Shown piece by piece: positions 18,273 to 27,547 of a stretch of DNA of 64,000 bases. Below the pieces are notes generated by a model, which saw only the letters and a list, made by a program, of their open reading frames with translations, did not search any database and was not told the origin of the DNA. Every line of letters begins with the position of its first letter. The first letter of the stretch is position 1. Origin of the DNA: Providencia manganoxydans. Its GTDB lineage: Bacteria > Pseudomonadota > Gammaproteobacteria > Enterobacterales > Enterobacteriaceae. Position numbers and translations under genes: made by a program. The DNA lies in contig NZ_CP067099.1 in NCBI RefSeq assembly GCF_016618195.1, forward strand, positions 186,001 to 250,000. The letters run 5' to 3'.

Positions 18273-18472
18273 AAAGTAAATTCCGATGACTAGAAATTGG
18301 CAATAGTAAAACGTATTGGTTAATTTTCGTCAGCAGAATTTATCTTAATCATTCTGACTGATTATTTAAGCTATAAGGTGTGAGTTATTCCAGATTATTC
18401 CTTTGTAGATTGATGCATTTTAAGCCATGTTAGCGCTATGGAATGATCCTAAATAGATAAAGCAGAAATATT
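18273..18472. promoter_or_regulatory. Divergent promoter region of the two T3SS operons
   Basis: The 200-bp AT-rich region separates prgH (minus) from the invF-like gene (plus) and must hold both promoters. I see no clear -35/-10 pair that can be singled out by eye. The arrangement allows coordinated control of basal-body and export genes from one site. Confidence 0.6.
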
Positions 18473-19243
18473 ATGAAAGATACAAATATTAATGCATTGC
18501 TTGAGGCCAAAGGATGTAATCTTTCTTTGCAAGATAACTTAGTACTTGCCGTACCTAATGTTAATGCGGATATACTAAGATTTAATTCTTCTAGTACTGA
18601 GTGTGTAATAGAAATCACAGAGAAATCTTTATTTATCTGTTCTTTGCCAGAACTTGATTTTGTTGATAACAAAACATGGTCTATTTACGCTATTGCACTT
18701 TCAGAAGTTGTCGAAATTCTTGCAGTTATTGATACGGCAATGGGGCAATCATTTCTTTCAAAAAACGAGGAATTAGAATTACCTAATCATAAGATAATTA
18801 AAATATCAGGTAGTCTTTCTCCTGATCTACCAATAAAAAATTTGGTTATTGACTTAATTATACAGCAGCAATCTCAATTCAATACATGGTGTAATATATT
18901 AAGACGTTATGAGGCTTATGGCATTATGCGATTTTTACTTTCTGCCGCAGAGAAAGATAAAAATGCCAATATTAATGATTTATGTAAAAAGTATGGTGTG
19001 TCAGCGTCTTATTTTAGGCAATTGTATAGAGAAAACTTTAATAAAACAGCAAAAAGAAAAATAATGAGCGTTCGTATGGCTTCAGCAATTTTAAAGTTAA
19101 TTGAAAGTGATGATTCAATATTAGATGTTGGGCTAGAGGCGGGCTATTGTTCTGCTTCGCATTTTACTAATGATATTAAGAATGAATTAGGCCTAACACC
19201 TTCAGATATTAGGCACCTTGGAGTCAAATTATATGAGAAGTAA
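18473..19243 (+). CDS. invF: AraC-family T3SS regulator InvF-like
   Basis: 256 residues. The C-terminal third has the two helix-turn-helix motifs of AraC/XylS proteins: INDLCKKYGVSASYFRQLYRENFNKTAKRKI and SILDVGLEAGYCSASHFTNDIKNELGLTPSDIR. The N-terminal part is unlike sugar-binding AraC domains. InvF in Salmonella, MxiE in Shigella and YsaE in Yersinia act together with the SicA-type chaperone to turn on translocator and effector genes, and a sicA gene is present at 31467. Its end overlaps the beginning of invG by 11 nt. It is the first gene of the large plus-strand operon. Confidence 0.92.
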   Translation: MKDTNINALLEAKGCNLSLQDNLVLAVPNVNADILRFNSSSTECVIEITEKSLFICSLPELDFVDNKTWSIYAIALSEVVEILAVIDTAMGQSFLSKNEELELPNHKIIKISGSLSPDLPIKNLVIDLIIQQQSQFNTWCNILRRYEAYGIMRFLLSAAEKDKNANINDLCKKYGVSASYFRQLYRENFNKTAKRKIMSVRMASAILKLIESDDSILDVGLEAGYCSASHFTNDIKNELGLTPSDIRHLGVKLYEK

Positions 19244-20924
19244 AAGAAATGGAATGATTTTGCTTTCATTCTTTTTACTGGGGATGAATATGATTTCCGC
19301 GCAAGCTGAAATCATCACAGCTGAGCCTGTTCAACAGGAAATCAGCCAAGAAACGTTTGTCGCGAATAATGTTGCGGTAGGTAAGGTGTTCGATGCTATC
19401 GCTGAACGGCTCAATAAACCGATTATCTTAAGTAAACTGGCGACTCAAAAGCGTATCACGGGGAATTTTAACCTAGCCAACGCCGATGAAATGTTTAAAG
19501 CCTTAACTCGTCGAATTGCACTCGTATGGTATGACGATGGGGCGGCGATTTATGTTTATGACAATAGCGAAATGCGTAGCGGTATTATTCCAATGAATAA
19601 TACAACTAGCCAACAAGTACTTAATTACATCAAAAAAAACGGTATTTATGATCAACGTTTCCCTGTTCGTGTTCAAGGGGGAAATAACCTACTGTTTGTA
19701 TCCGGCCCACCTTTGTATGTTGAGCTGATTAAAGCCGCAGTTATGTACCTCGATGAACAAGTGAAGCAAGAGTCATTGTCAGGGGGAGAGCTAGCAGTGA
19801 TCCCAGTGAAATACGCGTCTGTCACTGATAGAAGCTATATATTAAGAGGAAATAATATCACTGTTCCAGGGATGTTAACGGTGATCAATGATTTATTTAA
19901 GAACACCCCGACAGGTATTGTACCTACACAGAAAATTACACCTGCATCATCAGTGAAAGAGAATACTGGTGATGAAATTGATGCCTTGATGGATGCTCCG
20001 ATAGAAGAAACTTCATCCACATTTAATCCATCAACGAGTTCTAATGTGCCTTTTTCAATCGTAGCTCATCCAGATAGTAATAGTTTAATTGTTAAGGGCT
20101 CTCCTGAACAAATTCGTTATGTTCGCCAGTTGGTTAGAACTTTAGATTCTCGCCGTCGCCAAGTAGAGCTTTCATTATGGATCATCGATATCACCCGCAG
20201 TGAACTCGATAACTTAGGTGTGAATTGGGAAGTGGGAACAATTAACACAGGCAACACCGCCTTTTCTTTTAATCGCAGTACGTTATCGAATAGTACTGAC
20301 TTTTTACTGCGTGTTGATGCATTGAGTAAAAGTGGTAATGGCCATATTGTTTCGCGCCCAGTGATCTTAACTCAAGAAAATATTCCCGCACTGTTTGATA
20401 ACAACACCAGTTTTTATGCAAAGTTGCAAGGTGAACGCATTGCTACGCTAGAGCAGGTGACATATGGAACCATGATAAGTGTGATGCCGCGCATCTCTTC
20501 GGGAAGCCACGTTGAGATGGAGGTTAATATTGAGGACGGTGCAGAAAAACAATCAAAAAGTGGTGAAGTATCGAATGTGGAAGGCATTCCATCGGTCAAT
20601 CGTACTACCATTAACACCGTTGCTCGTATTGCTAAAGACAGTAGTTTGCTGATAGGTGGTTATACTCGCGAGCAGGTCGTTGAAAATGAAAGCCATATCC
20701 CACTATTGGGAGATATTCCATTCATTGGTGGATTATTTAGTCATACCTCCGTTAATAAGCAAAAAATGGTACGTCTATTTTTGATCCAGCCGCGTTTATT
20801 GGATGAAAACGAAGTATGGGATGGACGGCAATTCTCTGAAAATGTTCGTATTAAAGAACAAAATAGCCAACTACACGGTACGGTACAATTTTTACAAACC
20901 TATATGGGGCAATCATGGCAATAG
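19233..20924 (+). CDS. invG: T3SS outer-membrane secretin InvG (SctC)
   Basis: About 563 residues, like InvG (562). A signal peptide (about 1-25, ending ISAQAE) is followed by N0/N1/N3 ring domains (KVFDAIAERLNKPIILS; FPVRVQGGNNLLFVSGPP; FSIVAHPDSNSLIVKGSPEQIRYV) and the secretin channel (ELSLWIIDITRSELDNLGVNW; VPLLGDIPFIGGLFSH-type motif seen as IPLLGDIPFIGGLFSH). It forms the outer-membrane ring and probably needs a pilotin (see the lipoprotein at 12743). The ATG at 19233 has GGAG nine nt upstream and overlaps the regulator gene. Confidence 0.97.
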   Translation: MRSKRNGMILLSFFLLGMNMISAQAEIITAEPVQQEISQETFVANNVAVGKVFDAIAERLNKPIILSKLATQKRITGNFNLANADEMFKALTRRIALVWYDDGAAIYVYDNSEMRSGIIPMNNTTSQQVLNYIKKNGIYDQRFPVRVQGGNNLLFVSGPPLYVELIKAAVMYLDEQVKQESLSGGELAVIPVKYASVTDRSYILRGNNITVPGMLTVINDLFKNTPTGIVPTQKITPASSVKENTGDEIDALMDAPIEETSSTFNPSTSSNVPFSIVAHPDSNSLIVKGSPEQIRYVRQLVRTLDSRRRQVELSLWIIDITRSELDNLGVNWEVGTINTGNTAFSFNRSTLSNSTDFLLRVDALSKSGNGHIVSRPVILTQENIPALFDNNTSFYAKLQGERIATLEQVTYGTMISVMPRISSGSHVEMEVNIEDGAEKQSKSGEVSNVEGIPSVNRTTINTVARIAKDSSLLIGGYTREQVVENESHIPLLGDIPFIGGLFSHTSVNKQKMVRLFLIQPRLLDENEVWDGRQFSENVRIKEQNSQLHGTVQFLQTYMGQSWQ

Positions 20925-22024
20925 CACCGATGGGCTTTGGTTCCCGTGTCATGAGCAACACTCAGGAAAAAAGTCGTTCATCAAAAACGAGTGACGATTC
21001 GGATGAAGTATCACGTGGTCAAGGCGTGATTGACAGCTCGGGTGAGTATGCATCGATGTCGATGTTGGCAGCAAGTCATGTTAAACGTAGTGGTTCGAAA
21101 CAAAGTGACACTGAAGATTGGATGCAATTTGCGGAACGCATTCTCGATGAACATGCAGACGAAACTATTCTTCATGTTGAAGGTGCCCTTAACCGTCAAT
21201 TTATGACCCCAAAAGAGTTACGTGCTTTTTTGCTACGTTTTTTTACTGATCCCAGCGATCTTTTGATGGCACTTGCTGCATTAATTAATCGAGGCAAATT
21301 AAAGAAAGAACAACTTGAGCAGCTCAAAAAATTAGAAGAGCAACTGAAAGCGGAGGATACGGATAGAAAAACGCAAGCCGGTGTAAATATTGCTTTAGTT
21401 GCTAAGGCATTTGCGCAAAAAATAAAGCAATCAGCAGGTAATTTACGCATGTTATACCGTGAATTCCTTAGCTACGATGGCCCTGTGGTTTATCTGTATG
21501 AACAATGGGTAGAAGAAATGGAAAGCCAAGAGCGAGAGGCGATTACACGTTACTTGAGCCGGGCATTAGCTTGCGATTTACAGGCATTACCATTAGGCGA
21601 TATTAATATTAGTGAGTTTGGTAGCTATTTTATTCGGGTTGGGCGTTTACGCGAACTACAGGCATTGGATCAGGTATTTATTCAGCAATTCCTCCAATCA
21701 GGGCTGTTTCGTCAGCACAGTCAATTAATTGCTCCTGAGTTTGAAAAAAAAATTAGTCAGCTATTTACTCATGGAATTCGTACGCCAGCTAATTTCGAAG
21801 AAGTCTTACTCGTATTTATTTCATCGTATCTCAGTGCGATGAGTACTGATCTACGTGCGCGCTTTTTGCAATTATTAATTCTTGCATTTGGAACAATACC
21901 TGTAGCTATTTTCCCTTCGTTAGAAGCGCGTGATCAGCTAATACAACAACTAAAAATTTATATGGATTATGTGATGGCAAAAGAAGAATTGATGATGCGT
22001 AAAAATTTACGGCATGAGGAATAA
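20915..22024 (+). CDS. invE: T3SS gatekeeper InvE (SctW)
   Basis: 369 residues, as in Salmonella InvE (372). The N-terminus is Ser-rich and disordered, followed by the HrpJ/YopN-type helical domains (LHVEGALNRQFMTPKELRAFLLRFFTDPSDLLMALAALI and a coiled segment LKKEQLEQLKKLEEQLKAED). SctW proteins hold back effectors until translocators are exported and contact is made. It starts within the end of invG (overlap 10 nt) and ends 5 bp before invA. Confidence 0.95.
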   Translation: MAIAPMGFGSRVMSNTQEKSRSSKTSDDSDEVSRGQGVIDSSGEYASMSMLAASHVKRSGSKQSDTEDWMQFAERILDEHADETILHVEGALNRQFMTPKELRAFLLRFFTDPSDLLMALAALINRGKLKKEQLEQLKKLEEQLKAEDTDRKTQAGVNIALVAKAFAQKIKQSAGNLRMLYREFLSYDGPVVYLYEQWVEEMESQEREAITRYLSRALACDLQALPLGDINISEFGSYFIRVGRLRELQALDQVFIQQFLQSGLFRQHSQLIAPEFEKKISQLFTHGIRTPANFEEVLLVFISSYLSAMSTDLRARFLQLLILAFGTIPVAIFPSLEARDQLIQQLKIYMDYVMAKEELMMRKNLRHEE

Positions 22025-22029
22025 AACGC

Positions 22030-24096
22030 ATGAATAAATTTACTGGGTTTCTTTTAGCTATGCGTAGCCGTCCAGAACTGATGGTATTAGTAATTATGGT
22101 ATTGGTGATTGCCATGTTAGTCATTCCATTACCTACTATCTTGGTCGATTTTTTAATTGGCCTGAATATTATGATTTCCGTGCTGATATTTATGAGCTCT
22201 TTCTATATAACACGGATCCTTAATTTTCAATCATTCCCTTCAATTTTACTCATTAGTACTTTATTTCGTTTGGCATTATCTATTAGTACCAGTCGATTGA
22301 TTCTGATAGAAGCCGACGCAGGGGACATTATTGCCACATTTGGTGAATTTGTTATTCAAGATAATTTAGTGGTGGGTATGGTGGTATTTGCCATTGTCAC
22401 TATTGTGCAATTTATTGTTATCACTAAAGGCTCAGAGCGTATTGCTGAAGTTGCTGCACGATTTTCCCTTGATGCCATGCCGGGTAAGCAGATGAGTATC
22501 GACGCTGATTTACGTGCAGGGGTGATTGATGAGGCAATGGTTAAAGAACGACGTGGTGATTTAGAAAAAGAGAGTCAGTTATTCGGTTCATTTGATGGTG
22601 CAATGAAGTTTATTAAAGGGGATGCTATCGCGGGTATCGTCATTATATTTGTGAACTTGATTGGTGGTATTTCTGTTGGCGTAGCACAACAAGACATGGA
22701 TATGTCTACTGCGCTAAATACTTTCACATTATTGACGATAGGTGATGGTTTAGTTGCTCAGATCCCAGCGCTGTTGATCTCAATCAGTGCAGGTTTTATT
22801 GTGACCCGAGTCGGTGGTAATGATAAGAATTTAGGACAAAATATTGTTTCTGAATTATTTGCCAATGATTTTACCATTCTCATTACCGCATTGATTGTAT
22901 TATCGATGGGCTTTCTTCCGGGTTTCCCAACATCCATCTTTATTTTTCTAGCAGCACTGTTATCGACACTATTTTTAGTGCGTTTTTTGAAAGTGCGTAA
23001 AGAGAAAAAACAGCAAGCGATTAGTGAAACAGTCAGTGTAGATTCAGAGGTGACGGAAGGGGAAACTCAGCGGGAAAATAACAATGTGGAACAAGAATAT
23101 ATTCCAGAAACATTGCCGATTATTATTTCAGTCAATCAGCAGTATAAAAAGCAACTTGAAGAAAAAAGCTTTTTATCACGAATGAAAAAGGATGTATTTA
23201 TTCGTTATGGTTATCGGATCCCTGATATTGCGATTAACTATTCACCAATTGTTCCTGAAAACAAAATCATTATTTTGATTAATGAAGTTAAAGCGGGTGA
23301 ATATGATATTTGTTTTGGTCACTATCGTTTATTAACCATGAGTGACGAATTGGAATATTTAGGTATATCACTGACATCTTTCACTGATGAATATGGCGCA
23401 ATCAGCTCTTGGTTTAATCAAAATGATTTAGAACAAGTTGAGCAGCTGGGTTTGATGTCTCGAGATGATATTTCTGAAATGATTGATTGTATAAGTACTT
23501 TGCTATTACGTCATATTAATGAGTTTTTTGGGATCCAAGAAACTAAAAATCTTCTTGATGATTTAGAAGCTAAGTATCCTGAATTACTAAAAGAGTGTTA
23601 TCGACATTCGACAGTACAGAAAGTTACTGAAGTTTTCCAGCGTTTATTAATGGAGAAGATTTCAGTGCGTAATATGAAACTGATCATTGAAACATTGGTG
23701 CAATGGGCGCCAAAAGAAAAAGATGGTTTGATGTTAGTGGAGCACGTCAGAACCTCGATGGCACGTTATATTTCCTCCCGCTTTGCGGTTGAAGGGCGCT
23801 TAAATGTACTTATGGTCAACTCAATATTTGAAGATACTATTCGCCAAGGTATTCGCCAATCTTCAGGGGGGGTCTATCTACATTTAGAGCCTGAGAAAAC
23901 TAATGAATTAATTCAAGCGGCTGAAGCTGCACTGGAAAATAGTTATTTATCCATTCGTGATGTCAATGTGTTAGTCCCTGTTGATATCCGCCGTTTTGTG
24001 AAAAAAATCTTAGAAGGACGCTTCCCTGAATTAGAGGTTCTTTCATTTAATGAGGTCTCTGAAATGGTGAAGGTTAATATTATTAAGACAATATAA
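22030..24096 (+). CDS. invA: T3SS export gate protein InvA (SctV)
   Basis: 688 residues (InvA is 685). The N-terminal half (about 1-325) has about eight transmembrane helices with the FHIPEP-family stretch FSLDAMPGKQMSIDADLRAGVIDE between them. The C-terminal cytoplasmic half forms the nonameric ring that receives chaperone-substrate complexes; its end LEVLSFNEVSEMVKVN is typical. SctV couples the proton motive force to export. Confidence 0.98.
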   Translation: MNKFTGFLLAMRSRPELMVLVIMVLVIAMLVIPLPTILVDFLIGLNIMISVLIFMSSFYITRILNFQSFPSILLISTLFRLALSISTSRLILIEADAGDIIATFGEFVIQDNLVVGMVVFAIVTIVQFIVITKGSERIAEVAARFSLDAMPGKQMSIDADLRAGVIDEAMVKERRGDLEKESQLFGSFDGAMKFIKGDAIAGIVIIFVNLIGGISVGVAQQDMDMSTALNTFTLLTIGDGLVAQIPALLISISAGFIVTRVGGNDKNLGQNIVSELFANDFTILITALIVLSMGFLPGFPTSIFIFLAALLSTLFLVRFLKVRKEKKQQAISETVSVDSEVTEGETQRENNNVEQEYIPETLPIIISVNQQYKKQLEEKSFLSRMKKDVFIRYGYRIPDIAINYSPIVPENKIIILINEVKAGEYDICFGHYRLLTMSDELEYLGISLTSFTDEYGAISSWFNQNDLEQVEQLGLMSRDDISEMIDCISTLLLRHINEFFGIQETKNLLDDLEAKYPELLKECYRHSTVQKVTEVFQRLLMEKISVRNMKLIIETLVQWAPKEKDGLMLVEHVRTSMARYISSRFAVEGRLNVLMVNSIFEDTIRQGIRQSSGGVYLHLEPEKTNELIQAAEAALENSYLSIRDVNVLVPVDIRRFVKKILEGRFPELEVLSFNEVSEMVKVNIIKTI

Positions 24097-24107
24097 GGAA
24101 CTTTAAT

Positions 24108-24515
24108 ATGAAATATCGTTTTGTAGATGCATTAAACCAATTTTTAAGCTCAATGGGTCGCAGTGATTTAATTAATCCACAATTAGATTGCCACTCAAAT
24201 ATTCAATTAGAAATGAATGATTTTCCCGCGATTAATATTGACCTTTCTGGTGATGAATTGATTATTTGGTGTCATCTTGCAGATTATAACGCAGCGCGCT
24301 TTGATTCAGCCAGCCATGCATTATTGAAGATGATTGTTGAATATCCCCCACGTAATTTCCAACCGGGTCAACCTGCGCTTAATTTAGTGGACGATACACT
24401 GGTGCTTTCTGCGGTAATGAAAGAATCTGCGTTGAATGAGACACAAATATTCGCTGATAGTTTTGAAGAATTCTTCGAGCGTAGTAATCAATTCATCGCA
24501 TTGCTAGCTAGCTAA
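24108..24515 (+). CDS. invB: T3SS class IB chaperone InvB-like
   Basis: 135 residues, exactly the size of InvB/Spa15. It has the acidic, mixed alpha-beta pattern of multi-effector chaperones (DLSGDELIIWCHLADYN; LVDDTLVLSAVMKESALNET). InvB binds the N-termini of SipA, SopE and others. The presence of a SipA-position effector at 36625 supports this role. It lies between invA and invC in the SPI-1 order, 11 bp after invA and 3 bp before invC. Confidence 0.92.
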   Translation: MKYRFVDALNQFLSSMGRSDLINPQLDCHSNIQLEMNDFPAINIDLSGDELIIWCHLADYNAARFDSASHALLKMIVEYPPRNFQPGQPALNLVDDTLVLSAVMKESALNETQIFADSFEEFFERSNQFIALLAS

Positions 24516-24518
24516 ACA

Positions 24519-25811
24519 ATGAAACTATTTGACTATTGCGCGCATCCTGCGCGCGTTCATGGCTGCCTAATTGAAGCTCCTCTTCATGGTGTTTTTATTG
24601 GTGAGATCTGTATGGTTGAGCGTTCTTTAATATCAAAAGAACATATCGCAAAAGCACAGGTGGTAGGCTTTAAAGAAGGCTTAACCGTATTAAGTTTAAT
24701 CGGTCGCTCACAGGGATTGACCCGAGAAGTGGTGATCCGTCCAACGGGCTTACCTTTTGTCTTTGCGATGCATGAGCAACTCGCAGGTAAAATTTTTGAT
24801 GCATCAGGGGATCAAGTTGGAGTTCTTGGGGAAATAAGCGCAAATTCGTTTTTACATGACCATCGAATGATGCGCATTGATAATCCGCCTGCCAGTGTTA
24901 CATCTCGCAAACCGGTGAATGAGCCACTGGTAACGGGGGTTCGTGCTATTGATGGCTTACTCACCTGTGGTCTTGGGCAGCGAATTGGCATCTTTGCGGC
25001 AGCGGGGAGCGGTAAAACGTCATTGATGAATATGATCATCAATCATGCTGAGGCCGACATTCATGTCGTGGCTCTAATCGGAGAACGTGGACGTGAAGTT
25101 ATTGAGTTTATTGAGGAATTAAAAGCATCTCCTCATGCTGCACAAACTATTTTGATCTACGCGACTTCAGATAGCCCACCAATTGAACGTTGTAATGCCG
25201 CTTTGCTGGCCACAACGATAGCCGAATACTTTCGTGACCTTGGCCGTAATGTGCTGCTATTTGTGGATTCAATGACCCGTTATGCAAGGGCTTTACGTGA
25301 TGTCGCTTTGGCGGCAGGTGAGCTACCTGCAAGACGGGGTTATCCAGCCTCGGTATTTGAACAATTACCTATGTTACTTGAACGCCCTGGGCGAATGCAG
25401 CAAGGGTCTATCACTGCATTTTATACGGTATTGCTTGAAAGCGAAGAAGAGGCGGATCCAATCGGAGATGAAATCCGTTCTATTTTGGATGGACATATTT
25501 ATTTAAGCGCTAAATTAGCAGGGCGTGGGCATTACCCTGCCATTGATATTTTACAGAGTATTAGCCGTGTTTTTCAAAAAGTCACGACAGAACAACATCG
25601 TCAATTTGCAACTAAAGTGCGCGACCGCCTTTCAAGACTGGAGCAAATCCAACTCTATTTAGAGCTAGGTGAATACCAACGTGGTGAAAATGCAGATAAC
25701 GACAATGCATTAGATAAAAAAGAGGATATTGAACGATTCTTACAGCAAAAAATAGATCAAATAGAGTCATTTGATGGCACGTTAAATCGTCTTGGTTATC
25801 TGGCCTCCTAA
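24519..25811 (+). CDS. invC: T3SS ATPase InvC (SctN)
   Basis: 430 residues (InvC 431). Walker A AAGSGKTS lies at about 161-168, the LIGERGREVIEFIEE catalytic Glu region follows, and Walker B is the hydrophobic NVLLFVDSMTRYARALRDVALAAGE. ELPARRGYPASVFEQLPMLLER is the F1-ATPase-like signature. The hexamer strips chaperones and unfolds substrates at the cytoplasmic entrance. It overlaps invI by one base. Confidence 0.98.
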   Translation: MKLFDYCAHPARVHGCLIEAPLHGVFIGEICMVERSLISKEHIAKAQVVGFKEGLTVLSLIGRSQGLTREVVIRPTGLPFVFAMHEQLAGKIFDASGDQVGVLGEISANSFLHDHRMMRIDNPPASVTSRKPVNEPLVTGVRAIDGLLTCGLGQRIGIFAAAGSGKTSLMNMIINHAEADIHVVALIGERGREVIEFIEELKASPHAAQTILIYATSDSPPIERCNAALLATTIAEYFRDLGRNVLLFVDSMTRYARALRDVALAAGELPARRGYPASVFEQLPMLLERPGRMQQGSITAFYTVLLESEEEADPIGDEIRSILDGHIYLSAKLAGRGHYPAIDILQSISRVFQKVTTEQHRQFATKVRDRLSRLEQIQLYLELGEYQRGENADNDNALDKKEDIERFLQQKIDQIESFDGTLNRLGYLAS

Positions 25812-26257
25812 TGATCAGAAATCTTCTTACGCTAACAGAGCGCCGCTTTGATCGCACTTTGCAAGAACAAGTGAAAGTGCAATCAGCGATTAAGGTGTTA
25901 GAGCAGCAGCGTACTCACCTTCAGCTACGCATGACGACGCTAGAAACACAGATCATATTATTTGAACAATCTGCACAATTGAACAAAGTCGCGTTTTGGG
26001 AGCAGCAGAGATTAAAAGCGGCTTTACTGGCTGAAATTGCTCATTTGCAATATCAAATCGAGTCCATAGGCAGTGAATTAATTAAGTATGAACAATCAAG
26101 AAAACAAATTGTTGCTCGTATGGTTACTTTACGTAACAAGTGCGAGAAATTCCGAAATTATCTCAAGCAGCAACGGCTTGCTCGGTGTTTAAAATTAGAA
26201 CGCCAGCAACAAAATGAAATTGAGGAGTTGTCCGTCTATGGCAACAATGAAACTTGA
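25811..26257 (+). CDS. invI: T3SS stalk protein InvI (SctO)
   Basis: 148 residues (InvI/SpaM 147). The protein is an almost uninterrupted coiled coil rich in Gln, Glu, Leu and Arg (LEQQRTHLQLRMTTLETQI; LAEIAHLQYQIESIG), as expected for the FliJ-like central stalk that docks in the ATPase ring. It starts on the stop of invC (TAATG) and overlaps invJ by about 20 nt. Confidence 0.95.
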   Translation: MIRNLLTLTERRFDRTLQEQVKVQSAIKVLEQQRTHLQLRMTTLETQIILFEQSAQLNKVAFWEQQRLKAALLAEIAHLQYQIESIGSELIKYEQSRKQIVARMVTLRNKCEKFRNYLKQQRLARCLKLERQQQNEIEELSVYGNNET

Positions 26258-27545
26258 GTTAAATAAACTTGTAAATCAACCAACGGAAGATCTGTTTATT
26301 CCATCAATAACAGGAAAAAACTCAGATAGTCAAATGGTGATTAAAAAACGCATTGCAGAAGCAGTGTCAAAAAAAGCACGCCCATCAGAGCTTAATAAAC
26401 ACCGTCGTAAATGGGCTGAAGAAACATTAGCCCTGTTAAACGCCCAGCTACCCGTCAATATGCAACAAACAGAAACGGCAGAAAAGTTAATGGCATTGTG
26501 CCAGTTGAGCGTTGCAGATAAGGGCTTAAAAATGCCTGATCAGATGCAATTAGACAGTGAGCTACCGAGTGCGGATGATTTACCTTTAGTATCAATAAGT
26601 GCACCTGCTAACGTATTAGATTTACAACTCAGCAATAAGCCAGTTGTGATGACGCAAAGTCAGAAAGTGGATAGCGCAGTGGAAGCCAAAGAGATAGTTT
26701 CAAGTCCTGATATTCCTACGGATAGGCTTCCATCAAAATTAGGTACTCAACCAATATCGCGACTTATTAATCGGGGGAATATATCACATAAACCATTATC
26801 AACATCCCTCTCGCCGTTAGCCGATATTGGTGATGTATCAGACACTGCACATCTTACATTAACACCTGCTCGTGATATATCACAAAGCAACATAAAACCA
26901 ACTCATGATGGTTCGACTATGTTGTCAAATAAACAGTCGAAAATATCGATGACAAGTGAACTATTTCAAACTAATCATCCCAAAGGAAACATATTAAAAA
27001 ACAATGTTTTAAATTCTTACATGGATACTGAGGGCACTAAAGTCGTATCACCAGCACAACCGGAAAAACAGTTAGATGGCGAGGTTTCTAGTCAGCCAAT
27101 CCAACACCAAGTATTGGATGATCATGATGAAATTCCACATGCTTTGACTATGCAAAATAGTCATGGAACTCAAACGTCAACCAATACGAATGTATTGGTA
27201 AGCACGTTTTTTCCATCACGCCAACCAGCCAATGGTGTCAATAAAATGGCACAAGTGGTAGAGAAAACAGCCTCCATAAGTTCAGACAGTATGGTAAAGG
27301 TTGAGAGTCGTAGCCTGACTTATACCTTTAATCAATGGCAAAACAGTCCTTCTGTCACCTTCGAAATCGCAGCCCGTGGTAGTGAATTACTGGCAACAAC
27401 GAGTAGTCCCGAAGTCCATCGTGCTTTGCATGAAAATCAACATTTATTTCGCAGTGAGCAGCCATTATCGATTCGTCATGAAGAACAACGTCATGAACGT
27501 CAACGCCAGCAGCAACACGAACAGCTTGAACAAGAAGACAATTAA
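26238..27545 (+). CDS. invJ: T3SS needle-length regulator InvJ/SpaN (SctP)
   Basis: About 435 residues. The N-terminal two thirds are low-complexity and hydrophilic; the C-terminal part (VESRSLTYTFNQWQNSPSVTFEIAARG, then Gln/Glu/Arg-rich) is the conserved FliK/SctP-like end that signals substrate switching. SPI-1 InvJ is 336 residues, so this ruler is considerably longer. The ATG at 26238 has GAGGAG ten nt upstream and lies within the end of invI; earlier in-frame ATG codons lack a good site. The position between invI and spaO fixes the identity. Confidence 0.9.
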   Translation: MATMKLELNKLVNQPTEDLFIPSITGKNSDSQMVIKKRIAEAVSKKARPSELNKHRRKWAEETLALLNAQLPVNMQQTETAEKLMALCQLSVADKGLKMPDQMQLDSELPSADDLPLVSISAPANVLDLQLSNKPVVMTQSQKVDSAVEAKEIVSSPDIPTDRLPSKLGTQPISRLINRGNISHKPLSTSLSPLADIGDVSDTAHLTLTPARDISQSNIKPTHDGSTMLSNKQSKISMTSELFQTNHPKGNILKNNVLNSYMDTEGTKVVSPAQPEKQLDGEVSSQPIQHQVLDDHDEIPHALTMQNSHGTQTSTNTNVLVSTFFPSRQPANGVNKMAQVVEKTASISSDSMVKVESRSLTYTFNQWQNSPSVTFEIAARGSELLATTSSPEVHRALHENQHLFRSEQPLSIRHEEQRHERQRQQQHEQLEQEDN

Positions 27546-27547
27546 TT

